NCBI GenBank assembly: GCA_030770425.1 | Contig: JASJFT010000038.1 | Span: 1 to 64,000 of the forward strand | Origin: Darksidea phi | Lineage: Eukaryota; Ascomycota; Dothideomycetes; Pleosporales; Lentitheciaceae | Length of the DNA stretch: 64,000 nt | Direction of reading: 5' to 3' | Shown here: piece by piece, positions 11,156-22,957 of the stretch | How positions within the stretch are numbered: the first letter of the stretch is position 1 | Layout: each line of letters begins with the position of its first letter | Position numbers and translations under genes: made by a program | The notes under the pieces: generated by a model | What the model was told of the DNA's origin: nothing | The model's database searches: none | What the model saw: the letters and a program-made list of their open reading frames with translations, nothing else

Positions 11156-12235
11156 CTACCGAGCATCCAGCTCCAATGGTGCGTACGTCGATCCCGGCGC
11201 GACATACGCAGTACTGTGTAGCTCTTGCGGCGGTGGTGCTGGGTCATGCCCGTGCACCGCAGCGCCAGCTGGCTTCCATTCCGGCAAATCTTGGTCTCGG
11301 TATGCCTCGAGACCCGACTGTCCGCTCAGCCTTCTCTTCCTAGACCTCAGCAAGAAATAAACCCCGCCGATTATGGCCGCTAGTCCAAGCAAGCCAACCG
11401 AGACCCCAATGCCAACACTAGCCCCGGTACCTAGACCACCACCACCGCCCGCGCCTCCGCTTTCACTGCTCCCCGGCGGGGTCGTATTTACACTGGAGGT
11501 CGTCGGACCCGGGCTATTTCCGGTTCCTTCAGGTTCAGGCGTTGTCGTTTTGCTGTCGGAGTCGCTCGCTTGGAACTTTACTATTATACCATACGCATGT
11601 ATGGCACCATTGCTTTTTGTGACCGCGATTTCCGTCACGAATGGTATGTCTCCTGGATTGCTGCTTGTCACCGTTACTGTGGCATCCTCCTGGTACTCCG
11701 ATCCGCACAGGAGCGTGTTCATATGCGGGAATTCCGTATTCGAGGTCGTCCTCAATGCGGCTGAGAAAGCCATCTCACTATCAAACCTCAGTCAGCATCG
11801 CCGGGTGCATTTCATTCCCATTCTTGGCAATGCTAAACCATATGGAAGGAAGACAACGTACGTGGGACAGCATATCTGCACGGTCTCTGTTATTGATGCG
11901 GCGGATGTGGTGTCAGTTGCTACAGTATATCCTAATGCCATCGTCGCTTTAGCACAGTCCATCAGTGCAGAAGAATGACCCCTATATTATGGATACTACT
12001 CTAGACGCAGCTCGGAACCCGGAATCAACATACCACTTGGACACCTTCCAGGCGAATAGTACGCCGTGAACGCTGGATTGTAATCTGGTGGTAAACAAGC
12101 GGCTGTGGAGGGTCCACCAAACAAGTCGTAGTCTTGATCGCCATCGGGGGCTTTTGTCTTGATCCGCCAACGATTATTGCTGAATAGGCATGTTGGGTTG
12201 GGCGTGAAGATATTGGTGAGCGCACCGAGCGACAT
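11156..12235 (-). CDS. Single-pass membrane protein, Mid2-like array copy 1
   Basis: Exons 12034-12235, 11862-11931 and 11156-11786 give 300 residues in frame. There is no signal peptide; the protein starts MSLGALTNIFTPNPTC. The N-terminal half is Cys-containing, with landmarks ACLPPDY, YYSPGRCPSG and ICCPT. A Ser/Thr/Gly-rich linker follows, then one membrane helix at about residues 210-235 (IGVSVGLLGLAAIIGGVYFL) and a basic stop-transfer RSRKRR. The ~60-residue cytoplasmic tail is Pro-rich. This layout resembles fungal Mid2/WSC-type surface sensors but I cannot name the family. It is the leftmost of four tandem paralogues on the same strand. Function (surface sensing or wall contact) is inference from topology only. 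Confidence 0.8.
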
Positions 12236-12803
12236 CTTTTTCTTTGGAAGCCGCAAAAGTAACAAATGTCAACAATGATTTTATATGGGGAGGCAACGTA
12301 GGACGAAGACGGCGCATGAGACACTTAATACCACCTACGGCCAAGCTTGGAATGGGATGGTTCGTTTCATCGCCACAAGGCTGTACTGCACTGATGTAGC
12401 CATTGGGGCTAAACCGCATCCTTCACATCAGCCTCACCATACCATTTGCTTATCTCCCATCGGGCGTAAGTGGGGCTATAAGGCGCCCAACGGTAATTTT
12501 GGAATCGTCAGAACACAGCCCCTCAGAATCAGGCTTGCCGTAACGGATCTCTTGCGGAAACCGCCCCGACGGAATCGGTATGCTCATGGCCGATGACGCT
12601 CACTGGATGCATCGTAGAGGTTACCGTTCTGAGATTGCCGCGGGGGAGCTGGGAAGTAAGACGTCCGCATCGATGCAGATGTTTAGTGATACACACCGCT
12701 TTTCGTCCGTATACGTACACACACTCTGTATTCAAGTCTGGCCATTTTTTATACGCTCCAATACTCGGAAGCGCTGCAAGATTTCTCCCCTTTCGATTTA
12801 CCA
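12236..12803. other. Spacer between array copies 1 and 2
   Basis: 568 bp, containing the promoter of copy 1. Short open frames on both strands lack any family motif; I looked for a fifth copy of the membrane-protein family and did not find one. Confidence 0.5.
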
Positions 12804-13782
12804 CTAATGTCTAGCCTCGAGCTCCTGCGGAGGAACATAAGGCGATAATTCTTGAGCATACTTAGTAGTAGTGGGTAGCTCCTGCGGCGGTCCCTGCGGA
12901 GGTGCCCTCCACTCCGGAGCTTCCCTCCACTCTGACGCACCCTGGTGCGCATATGGCTCCGCACCAGCCTGCTTCTTCTTCCTCGACCTCAGAAGAAACC
13001 AAACCCCCCCAATGACCAGCGCGAGCCCAATGATCCCCACCGAAACCCCAACCCCAATACTCGCTCCGGTGCTAAGGCCACCGCCATCGCCACCTGAAGA
13101 TGAACTTGTTGCCGACGTTGATGATTGTCCATTCGAGCTCGGAGAGGGTGTTCCGGATGTTGGCGTCTTGGAATCGAAATCTCCCGCTTGGAATCTCACT
13201 ACTACACCTTGTGCTCGCAGCCAGCCTCCAACGATCTCGGTCTCAATAGCTGATGCTTCCTCTCCAGGAACCGTCTTCGTAACCGTCAAGGTCTTTGATG
13301 GTCCCCATTCTGACTGGCAGAGAATTGAGCTCATGAAAGGGTTTAAGTCGCTCGACCGTTCTGTTGGTTGGGTCGTAAAACTATAAGCTCTATCGCAACA
13401 CTACAATCAGCACCTAGATCGCATGAAACCAAAGCAAGTAAAGCGATCGAATTTCCCCTCCATTGTCTACTTTCCGAATACCGCAAGAAGAAGGAAATAA
13501 CACGTACGTGGGACAGCACACTTGCGTAGTCTCCGTTACTGTTGCGGCGACAGTGGTGGTGTGGCTGCTCGCCACAGAAAAACCATCCGGGCAACGTCCA
13601 GGCGAGTAGAACGCTGAGGTTTCTGCTTTGAAGTTGGGTGGCATGCATCCGCTTCCGCTAGGCTCGCCGAGAATTTCATACCACTCTTTTTCGCCCGTCT
13701 GCCAGACTTGCCATATATTTGTTGAAGCAAAACATGAGGGGGAGGGCGTGAAGACGGTGGTGAGTTCGCCGAGCAACGACAT
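12804..13782 (-). CDS. Single-pass membrane protein, Mid2-like array copy 2
   Basis: Two exons, 13508-13782 and 12804-13380, join to 283 residues. It shares the whole plan of copy 1: start MSLLGELTTVFTPSPSC, then YSPGRCPDG, VCCPT, a Ser-rich linker, one helix (VGVSVGIIGLALVIGGVWFLL) and RSRKKK after it. The intron at CCP(T) sits at the same codon and phase as in copy 1, but the first intron of copy 1, next to CPxG, is absent. This points to intron gain or loss after duplication. The tail is again Pro/Gln-rich (PPQGPPQELP) and ends ELEARH, against ELDAR in copy 1. Both copies look functional. Confidence 0.82.
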
Positions 13783-14213
13783 TATCCATTAAGGTGTAGG
13801 TACAATGTGAGTGCGAAGTGAAGAAGACAAGAAACCCGAAGATGGGATATGGTGCCAATGTAGATGCAGGGGCCAATGTTGTATGAGTCGGAAGTCTCAC
13901 GCACTACGTCTCATACTTAAACTATGAGGCGTCTGATTGGGTCGCATGATTGCACTGCCGCCGGGGTGTAATTGTGGTTGCACTGCCCGTGCTGGGGCGC
14001 TTTGGGGGCCGAATCGAAAAACAAGAGGGTCGTGCAGACACCACGCATATTTGTAAAAGCGATCAAGTGCGGATACGATGGACCGGTATGTACGTACTGA
14101 CTATCTACTTTTTTTTTTGACGGCATTAACTTTGTGTGTAGTGGGAGTGTAACCATTTGGGCAATCTTCTTTTTTCTCAACGCTTTATAGCTCCTCGGCC
14201 CTTGTCCCGTTTC
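13783..14213. other. Spacer between array copies 2 and 3
   Basis: 431 bp with the promoter of copy 2. No gene seen. A run of nine or so T bases lies near 14109. Confidence 0.5.
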
Positions 14214-15032
14214 CTACTCTCGGCCGAGAGTTTCTGCGGCTGTATGACCCGGTATTCCAAATTCCTGTGGCTCCTTCATAGCCATCTCTTCATGGGTCAC
14301 GTAATACGTAGGAGGACCTGTTTCTAGCTGCAGCATGCATACACCTCCAACCACTAAACCGAGTCCAAGCACGCCCCCGGCGACGCCAATACCGATTGTG
14401 GCTCTAGAGCTCAGGCCAGAGCCACCGCCACCACTCGACGCCATTGACGCAGTGAACGTTGAAGGTCTGGGAGAAAATCGAAATCCCCACACTTATGACT
14501 GATCACCAACGCCGTACGCATTGATCGCGCCACCCGTATTATACCTGACCACAGTAACGAAAGGGTCCTTGTCCGGAGGACTTTCCGTCACGGTAAACGT
14601 GCCTGACATCGTATACGACCTCGCGCACAACAGCGTATTTTTGAACAGGTGGGTGGGGTTCGGGGTCCCCGTCGTTTGTGCGAAAACCGCATTGCGCTAT
14701 TCAAGTCGGGACATCCAACCTCCTTCGCACACAATGGCAATGCCAGGATATACATACGTAGGACAGCAAACTTGCTACGTTTCTATGGCGTCTCCAGTCA
14801 CATGCGTCTCAATACTTGCGGTTGTATACCGACCGGGACATATTGCTGGTGAGTGGTACGCTGTGCTTGCAGCGTTGTAATCCGGAGGTAGACAGGCGCT
14901 TGTTGGTGGAGGAGCGAGGAGCTCGTAGTTGCGTAGGTCGCTGCCGACGCTTACGTCTATCCGCTAGATATTGGCCGTATCAACGCAGGGCGGTGCGTGC
15001 GTGAAAGTGTCTGTTAGAGCGCCAAAAGATCT
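14214..15032 (-). pseudogene. Array copy 3, broken
   Basis: The family landmarks survive in order: GALTDTFTHAPPC, ACLPPDYNAAS, HSPAICPGRYTTAS and QVCCPT, then NTLLCARSYT, GGAINAYGV and a membrane helix (IGIGVAGGVLGLGLVVGG). In-frame stops stand at 14964-14966, 14775-14777 and 14493-14495, the last followed by a frame change. The codon where the ATG of the paralogues falls (about 15030-15032) is not a start. The cytoplasmic tail is shorter than in copies 1 and 2. No protein can be made from it. Confidence 0.8.
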
Positions 15033-15743
15033 TCTCTGATATTTTCCTTACGAAAAAGCGAGCCCGAGGGGAATAGGATCGAATGGATGAGGTGGGCAGA
15101 TGAGGTTGGAGTTGGGATGCTTACTGCCTTTCTCCATGTCTGATCCAAGCTTGCGCACGTGCCATTAATTGGCTTGGATAAACGGTCCTTGGGGTACTTC
15201 CTTTAATTCGGGCGTATTAGTGGCGTACTGAGGCGTATGTGTGGTTGGACTGCCTTTTGGGTAGTATATATACCCCGGCTAATGATTCATAACCCTCAGT
15301 TCTTGAACACCTCAACTAAATTGTTAGCCCTATTGTTTCCTCATATCTCGTAACTATAGAGGTTTTAAAATTAATGGAAACATGGCTTTCCACATGTTGA
15401 CTGGTAAGTGAGTAGCGTGAATTACGTTTTAGCGGTTTAGTTTGTATTCGAACTATTTTGTTTTGACTCGAGACCTTGTCTCGGGTGCTGCGGGGCCGAT
15501 ATGTGGCTCCGTTGTATTGGCTCCCAAAGGGATGGGAGCAGCGTAGATCCAACGTGGCGTCATGCAAGGCTTAAGCGCTCAACACGAAAATAGAAAAGAA
15601 ACACGAGAGAAGGTAGTAGGGCCGATCTAACGTGGCATTATGCAAGGTTTAAATACCCAATATACACAGTACTAGGCCAAAACGTCAAAACCACTCTTGT
15701 TGCCTCCCCGAATTTGCCCCTTCTAACTCATGCGAAACGTCCT
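15033..15743. other. Spacer between array copies 3 and 4
   Basis: 711 bp without a gene. It contains a ~40-bp direct repeat (15544-15585 and 15621-15662, phrase AACGTGGCRTYATGCAAGG) whose two copies differ mainly by transitions. Confidence 0.5.
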
Positions 15744-16560
15744 CTACTTGAAGCTCATACGGAATATCCTGCACTTGAAGTTCATACGCCTTCTCTCGGT
15801 ATAGAATTCCGTAACTTCGCTCTCCGCGTACGTTTCTACAGCACCCATATGCTCTTCCTTATATGCCTTCCGCTTCCTCTTCCTCCGCAGCGACAGCAGC
15901 AGATACGCGCCTCCAACAACCAAATAAATACCAATAGCGCCGACGAATACTCCAACGCCGGTACTAGCGGTACTGCTAAGGTCACCGCCATTTCTTTTGC
16001 TACTGCCATCCACATTGCCGCTTTCTATGATTGTAGAAGAATCCGATGTAGAGGAACTCTGCGCATCGAAATCCCCCTCTGGGAACCTAACAATAAGCAT
16101 ATAAGCATCCAGCGCTGCCCTCGCCATAGGCGTAACCATAGTCTACGGCTCATTATTCCACACACTACTCGTAACCGTAAACGTCCTGGTCCCCTTACTA
16201 AAACTCTCACACAGCAACGTCGACGGAGACAAGAAGCCCTATCCCGCAGATTCCCGTGGTTTGGGTGTGGTAGTCTCTAAGCCGCCACGCCTAGTCAGCC
16301 TTTGCCGTGTTATGCACGTACGAAGGACAGCAGACATGTGTCGTCTCTGTTAACGTCCCGATAGTATTCTTTCAAATACTCGCTACTGTGTAGCCTGTTG
16401 GACACCGACCGGGCGAATAATATGCTGCAGATTCCAGGTTGAAACCGGACGGCAAGCAGTCCCTTGCGCTCATCATGGGAGGGCCTATTTTTTCCTAGCG
16501 GGGGAGTGTGGCGGTAGCCGCGGCACCGGGGATGCTGGATTAGAGTTTCCATATGTGATC
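15744..16560 (-). pseudogene. Array copy 4, broken
   Basis: The N-terminal part keeps DCLPSGFNLESAAYYSPG, RCPTGYTVAS and HVCCPS. The C-terminal part keeps a Cys-Glu-Ser start, FTVTSS, then AYMLIVRFPEGDFDAQ, a Ser-rich linker, a helix (VGAIGIYLVVGGAYLLL) and RRKRKRK. In-frame stops at 16372-16374 (TGA) and 16143-16145 (TAG) interrupt it and the start region is unrecognisable. The donor GTACGT after the CCP motif is still present at the same position as in copies 1 and 2. Decay is milder than in copy 3. Confidence 0.75.
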
Positions 16561-17663
16561 TGGTGGTGTTTATGAGTGTGAGACAGTGGGATAAAGTAGG
16601 AAAGAGATATGGTGGTGTGGAATGGAGGGGAAAGGCTGGACGGTATGAACGAATAAAGCGGCTTAGATCTATCGAAACTGGTGCGCGTCCCTCGACCAAG
16701 CTCAAGAAGAAAAGCTACATGCTACTACTTAAAAAACAGTTTGGGCCCGGCGCGGAAGCGGTTGGCAGTGGTCCAAGTGATATGCTTGCAAACCCCTGCT
16801 TCAAAATATCAAATAAACGCAGCAAAGCCAAAAGAAAAGAAAAGAAAACAAAACAAAACAAAACAAAACGAAACGAAAGGAACCCCCCAAAGACCTGCAC
16901 TAGTCGTCTGAAAATTGAATACAAAAAAAGGAGATGCGCCTTCGACGCAAGTATAGCCCGCGGGATTCCCGACAAAAGAGTCTCTCACTCAAGACCCCAA
17001 GGAGAGGCGAAGGCTGAACTCCTTTATGAAACCGCCGGATGCCTGAAGAGTGATTGCCCCAGACAGCCCCAGACATATACAGCCTCGCTCTTCGCTCCGT
17101 TGGTAGTGCGATATTACTCACAGTGAGGCCGATGTCCTTCGCGCTCTACGTAAGCCCGGTGTAACAGTCCAAAGCGGTGTTCGTGCGGGAATTCAGCTCG
17201 CATCGTCAATAAGACAAGGCGACAAACATCCCACCCTTGGTGTTATGATAAATGTTGATTAATACTAAGAATTGTCCTTGTAATATATCAGCGGTCTCAG
17301 CCTCTGCTACATGTATGCCTCTATAAAGAAAAGCCCTACTACGCCCATTGGCGGCCCTGAGATAACGGGGACCTCAAATGGAGCATTCGTGTGACTTTGT
17401 TTCTCTATCTCTGCCCGCTTGAGGAGTCCGACGTCGCCTCAAAAGAAAGGGCGGCACGGCCTTGCTCATTGGCACAATATGCATCTGGATCAACAAACGT
17501 AGCAGATAATTTATGTCTTTGCAGAATATTCCAATGCTACAACTACCAAAAACCACCCCTACCTCGCGCCTTTTCCTGCTGTTGTGCAGACGTCGTCTTG
17601 CACGCTTTTTTATACTCGTCCGCATTGCGCGTTATCATAAGTTCCGAACTCGCTCCTTCATAC
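16561..17663. other. Gene-free stretch with a short A-rich simple repeat
   Basis: 1.1 kb between array copy 4 and the 3' end of SEC26. A stretch at about 16836-16885 is an (AAAAC)n/(AAAAG)n simple repeat. Open frames of up to 187 codons cross it, but they are low-complexity or featureless and I do not call a gene. Confidence 0.5.
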
Positions 17664-20600
17664 TCATGCAGCAACACCAACCTTATTAAGCCCCTTCAAG
17701 GACCCCAGGCTCAGCGCCAGACCCTGCGATCGGCTTCGAATACGGACGAAACCTGTGATTGGTCCATTCTCACCCTCCTTTTCTATGCTAAGATTGGCAA
17801 GCGCATCCTCGCCTGTATTCTGTTAGCAAGGCGGAGAGACCTATAGGAGCGAGATACTACTCACCAAAGACGCTCCTAGCGTACAGATTTGCCGACAGAA
17901 ACTGGCAGTCGCCCTTCATTGACGCCTCGGGCGTGAGACAGCTCATATTGGTAGAGGCCATCAGCTGCTTCAAGAATTCGCGCAATGTCTTGGCCTTGGA
18001 GTTGATGTTGACCTTGTTTTCCCACTCGAATTCGGTCCACATTGTTCGGAACTGCGTTTCTGTGCATTGCGCAGGCTTGATGTAGTCCATGATGTCCACG
18101 TGGACATCGTTGAGAATGACAACATTAGAATCGACGCCTTTCTCACTATCGCAGTATTAGCAAGAGGAAAAGCGGTTAAAGTAGAGTGCGATTTACCCTT
18201 CGTATATTATGTTACCGAAAATCACCCCTGTGTCGGTAGAAGAGACTGCAGGATGTCAGGGTATATCTTGAAGAATATGGTAGTCAATGTACCTTTGATG
18301 GTGGCTTGCAGGTTGATAAAGTCGTGAGGGCCGACATTCTGCGTTGGTGGCCGTTCCACAACCTTGAGGTCGCCTAACGTAGCAAACTCAACAGTGAGAT
18401 TTTGAAGAGTTTCGGTCGTCTGGTTGACGAGCAACACATCAAGAACGATATCGAATTGGTGGACCTAGAAGTGGTCAGCGAGATTGATGTTTTGCATGGG
18501 ATAATCTTTACCTTGACGTAAGCTTCAGCATACACCGGATCAGAGAAACCAGTGAGTTGCACGACTCGGCTGAGCTTCGAAGTAAGATCCTCTGTAGCCG
18601 TGTCTCCGCCCGTTGCTCTCTCTAAATCTTCCGCAACCTCATCTAAGCCATCGGAGTCTTTCTTCTTCAGCTGCCGTATAGAGAATGTGTCATCGACATT
18701 GATAGCAGACTTCGCCCTCTCAGACGCTTCCTTCGCTGCACGCTTCTTCTCTTCAGCTTGCACCATTGTCCTGAAGGACTTTCGGGTGTCTTCTAAGAAC
18801 ACAAGCTCCAGCTCTTTCTTTTGGGCGAATTCGGACAAAGACCGTACGCATGTCATGATCCGGTCAACAGAGTCCTCATCTATGAAGGTCTTGACAAATT
18901 GTGATTGTCCGACACGAATGATGGAAATCATGATAAGCATAGCCTCTGCTCGCAGAGCATTCGTGCGCGCAGCATCCTTCGAGATCTCGGAATGCCGTAG
19001 AACAAGCTTAGTGAGTGTGCTGGATAGTACTGCAGAGAGATAGTAATCGCCATCAAGGATGAGCTGTCGCAGTGGTGGCTTTTGTGAATTCTTGACGGCT
19101 TCCAATTTCGCTTTGGCAGCCGCCGATGAGGTGAGTGCGCTTTCCGTGGCATAGGTGCCGTCTGCAAGGACTTTGCGTGAGCCCGAGGGGGCCGCAGATT
19201 TAGCGTGACCGTTGACTTGTTCGGCAGGTTCCTTGCCTTCCGACGCTTCATCCAATAACCGCTGTTCTGAAGCAAGAATGGGGATCTCCCCCAAGGATGA
19301 GCGAATGCCTTTCCAAGCATCTCTGATGTCTTTCGCCTCCAGTGAGAACTCTCCTATGATCCAGAGAACGCCACGGTAGACCTTCCCAGCGCGTACTTCG
19401 CCCAACGTGGAGACAAGACGCTCAACTATTGAGGCTCTTAGATCCGGGAAACGCTCAACGACTTCTTTGACGAAAGTGATAACATCCACGGCGGAAGCGT
19501 TGCTGTTAACGTCAGAGATAAAGTCCATGAGAGAACCCACCACGCTCGCCGCAACCTCAGGGAACTTGATGGCTGATTGATGAATGACGGAAATGAGGAG
19601 TGACCGGTACTCCGAGTTCTTCTCGTACTGCTCGTCGACTGTCTTCATGAGCTCTTTCTTGAGCAAGAGCACGACCTCCTCGACGTTCCGGCTGGATACC
19701 ATCTCTAGCGCGATGTTAAGGGCCTTTTTCCGTACATCTAGGTCGGGGCTAGAAAGGACGCGGAGCACTTCCATGGTGAGGTCATCTAGTACACCTTCGT
19801 TCTTCTCTCTCAGTTGATCCACACGCTCCAGGACGATCAGTTTGACATTGTTGTCGGGCTCCTTAATGGCTAGCTCGACAAACTTTCCTGCGGCAGCCTT
19901 GACGGCTACAGGGTTTCCGGTGAGAGTCGTTAGAGCATGGGCAGCCTCGTAGATGACAGTTGATACACTGGATTCCAGAAGATCGAAGATCAAGCGCAGA
20001 TATCGTGCCTTGTTGGATGGGTTGATGACAGCGTCCTTGCGGATGAACTCAAGCTCGGCAAGTAGCACAAGCTCATCATGGTTGGGGATCGAGTCGAAGA
20101 CTGTGCTCAGGTATTCCAGTGCCTTCTCGTGGCTAATGGAGACTAGGGCGGCGAAGGCGTTGCGCTTGCAGGTCGCATCATTCTCGTCGTCCAAGAAAGA
20201 GACTAGAAGATCCGGGGCGTCGGGTAGGAGCTCGGGCAAATGCATGAAAATGGATGCGATTGCGAATGTAGCATTCTTCCGTACATACGCATGCCTGTGC
20301 GTGAGACAGGCCCGCACCGGTTCTATAGCGTTTGTTAGTCCCAGTATTGCGACATACCGCGACTCTAGCCACACTTACGCAGGAGAGGCTCTACAAGCTC
20401 AGCATCGCGCAGTTTTGTTCTGTTATGTCCGTCAGCAGTGTCCAGTCTGCCTACAGAGTGGTCCTACACGAAGCGCAGCGTATTTCCTCGCACGTATTCG
20501 TTGGGTGCCTGCAAATCGAATCGGATGGCATTGCTTCGTCCGCGTTAGAGCCTGTTGTTCCAATCAACCCATGTAGATACGCACCACACCAATATCCATT

Positions 20601-20998
20601 CCTGGCGCAGCTTCCCCTGCGCGTCGTGCTTCGGGCACACCTCCAAAAACAAGTACATCAATTTCTTGAGCGGCTTCGATTTGGAGGGCATGACGAATCG
20701 TATTATGTGCATGAGAAGGCCAGCTTGTGGGTCACCATTGAGCATTATGGAGAGGATCTTCTTCTGTGGGATTGTCAGAGGTTGACCTGAAGCATGGCGG
20801 GGCAGTCGGGGTATGTTCGTACCATCGTCTCGATCTTCTGCTCGTCGGACCCCTTCTCCAGGGCATTTTTGAGGTCCGTCTGGGAAGGTACGTCGGCGGC
20901 ATTGTCCTGGTGGACCTGTCCCGCAGTCAGCGCCGAAGCTCCCAGTAGCGCCAGGTGGAGCATACCAGACTGTATGAATTCTCCAGGAAGGTCGCCAT
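17664..20998 (-). CDS. SEC26: Coatomer subunit beta (beta-COP)
   Basis: Core subunit of the COPI coat that drives Golgi-to-ER retrieval. Ten exons join in frame to 957 residues: 20966-20998, 20823-20915, 20585-20763, 20468-20533, 20379-20419, 18512-20322, 18293-18464, 18197-18245, 17865-18145, 17664-17812. The N-terminal adaptin/HEAT-repeat half starts [11 protein letters not shown] then [11 protein letters not shown], and includes [16 protein letters not shown] and [12 protein letters not shown] charged linker follows and then the appendage half ([40 protein letters not shown]). The last exon adds [20 protein letters not shown] and ends at 17664; without it the frame would stop falsely after VFGE. 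Length fits human (953) and yeast (973) proteins. It is divergent from mago across 469 bp. Confidence 0.96.
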
Positions 20999-21467
20999 GA
21001 TGCTAGCCTAGTTCCTCCCTATGCTGAAATGATGCGCGAAATGGTTTCCTCTAATCGCAATACCTTCAGGCCCCGGCAGTCGGCGGTCAGCCGTCAATTC
21101 CCTGGGTGGTCTGAATAGGCGGGCTGCTACGTGGAAAGAAGGCGGAGTCGGCGGTGAAATTCGTGTGCGGTCAGGCGAAGCTGGTGCCTGGAAGAGAGGA
21201 GGGAAGTAGGGGAATTGCCGGGCGCCAAAAAGTGGCTGCAAGTGTTGTAGGATGCTCCGCTCTTGTTGACCACCGTGAACGTCCAGGTGTCGAAAGTGGT
21301 CCAATCCAGTGAATAGACGCCAAGCCTCGCTCGGCTATCCGACTAGGGTTGCCCGTCGCCGCTCGTGAGCTTTGCGACAACGGAAACTGAACACCAGAGG
21401 CTACTCTCTTTTAGCAGCCCTCCTACTTTGTCTCCGCTGCGACCAGACAGCTCGCAAATCTACTGTC
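20999..21467. promoter_or_regulatory. Shared divergent promoter region of SEC26 and mago
   Basis: 469 bp separate two start codons that point away from each other, so the upstream control of both genes lies here. I could not identify a specific factor site or TATA box. Confidence 0.5.
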
Positions 21468-22318
21468 ATGGGTTCGACCACCAACGAACCGTTCTACCTG
21501 CGATACTAGTACGGCCGCCTTCCCACAGCGAGCACGTGCTAGATACTGATGTCCCACAGTTCCGGCCACCAAGGACGATTCGGGCATGAGTTCTTAGGTC
21601 AGTCACTTCAATGAAGGAATATGGCTTTTCTAATGTTGAGCAGAGTTCGATTTCCGCGTGCTCGGAGACGGACGCAGCGCATCTGCACGATATGCCAACA
21701 ACTCTAACTATCGAAATGACTCGCTCATTCGGAAAGAGAGTAGGTAGATACGCGTCCATCTCATGCAATTCTAACCTAGCCAGTGTGTGTGAGCGATACC
21801 TTGGTAGCAGAAATCAAGCGTATTGTCAAGGATAGCGAAATCTTGAAGTACGTACCGTTCTGGGATTGTGCCCATGATGGCCCGAATACTTACTTCGACA
21901 CAGGGAGGATGACACAAAATGGCCGCAGAAAAACAAGGACGGTCGGCAAGAGCTGGAGATCCGCATAGGCAACGAACACATCTCATTCGAGGTATGCTCA
22001 CCTCACCTCTTTTCCCATCCGAACGGAGCACGTCCCACCGCAGGTGTCGTCACGGCGATGCTGATATTCAGCGTGCATCAACTGCAGCGGCACAATCTTC
22101 TTGCCTATGCTAATTTTCCCCAGACAGCGAAAATCGGTTCTCTACAAGACGTGCAGGACTCCGCCGACCCAGACGGTCTCCGCGTATTCTACTACCTCGT
22201 CCAGGACCTGAAGGCACTGGTTTTCACACTCATCTCGTTACATTTCAAGGTAAGATTGATTTTTCTGCGTTCAGAGAAGTTTATGCTTACGTTATATGTA
22301 CAGATCAAGCCAATTTGA
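21468..22318 (+). CDS. mago: Mago nashi, exon junction complex core protein
   Basis: Mago pairs with Y14 to lock the exon junction complex onto spliced mRNA. Seven small exons (21468-21508, 21560-21597, 21644-21739, 21784-21847, 21904-21991, 22124-22249, 22304-22318) join to 155 residues. Recognisable phrases are [82 protein letters not shown] and LHFKIKPI at the very end. All six introns are 46-132 nt, and every junction restores the frame. Human Mago has 146 residues; the small excess is at the N-terminus and after FRVLGDGR. Six introns in a 468-nt coding sequence is dense even for this window, fitting for a splicing-dependent factor. Confidence 0.95.
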
Positions 22319-22957
22319 GGAGGAAGATTGTCGCAGCATCTCCGGAGAGGCGTTCATGGTTGCTTTTCCTGCCAGCGAATCACCAAGGGTCTATTGAAGG
22401 GTGCCCGAGTGCATCGCCGATTTGTGGGGATTAGGGGCCAGGAGTCCAGAAGCATGGTTGGCAACTGTCGAAGGTTCTAGCGAGCCAGAATTTTGGCGGG
22501 AATGCACGAGTTTAACTTGCCCGCGGTTCGCGATGAGCTGTGATGCACGTCTGTCCAGCCAGTAACATCAAACTACACACTTTCCCATCAACAAACTTCG
22601 GGCATTTACCGAGTCCCAATACCACGTAAGATGCCTCAGGGAAAAGAGCGGTTTGCGGCGCATCAGGCTGTCGTGGCAGCTGCAAATGGCGATGGTGCAA
22701 CATTTGGTCCGTCCAGCGCGGTTGTGGCCGATTTGCCTTGTTCCCCACGTGAAGCTAGCGCTCCCTTCCCCGCGTTAGCTGCAAGCCTCCAACAGGCCAA
22801 CCCATCATGCACGAGTCTGCCAGTCCATTCATCCACCATGAACCTGCCATCCCACCTTACCTCCTCCTGAATCCACCTCGTCCTGGTACGCTTCGCATCA
22901 ATCATTTCCACCCTCATGTTTGCACAACACCTTTGTCTGTAACCTCTTTTCTTTGCG
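22319..22957. other. Intergenic / 5' leader of the GID4-like gene
   Basis: 639 bp. The last ~150 bases are pyrimidine-rich (CCTCATGTTTGCACAACACC and CTGTAACCTCTTTTCTTTGC), typical of a fungal leader. An 79-codon open frame starting with ATG at 22631 lies in this leader on the same strand and could be an upstream ORF; its sequence resembles no family. Confidence 0.45.

Noticed and set aside
16563..17126. 187-codon open frame on the plus strand
   Set aside because: It crosses an (AAAAC)n simple repeat, has no domain or homology that I recognise, and is mostly low complexity.
18552..19043. 163-codon open frame opposite SEC26
   Set aside because: It is antisense to the well-supported beta-COP coding sequence; its Ser-rich content mirrors acidic and basic codons of that gene.
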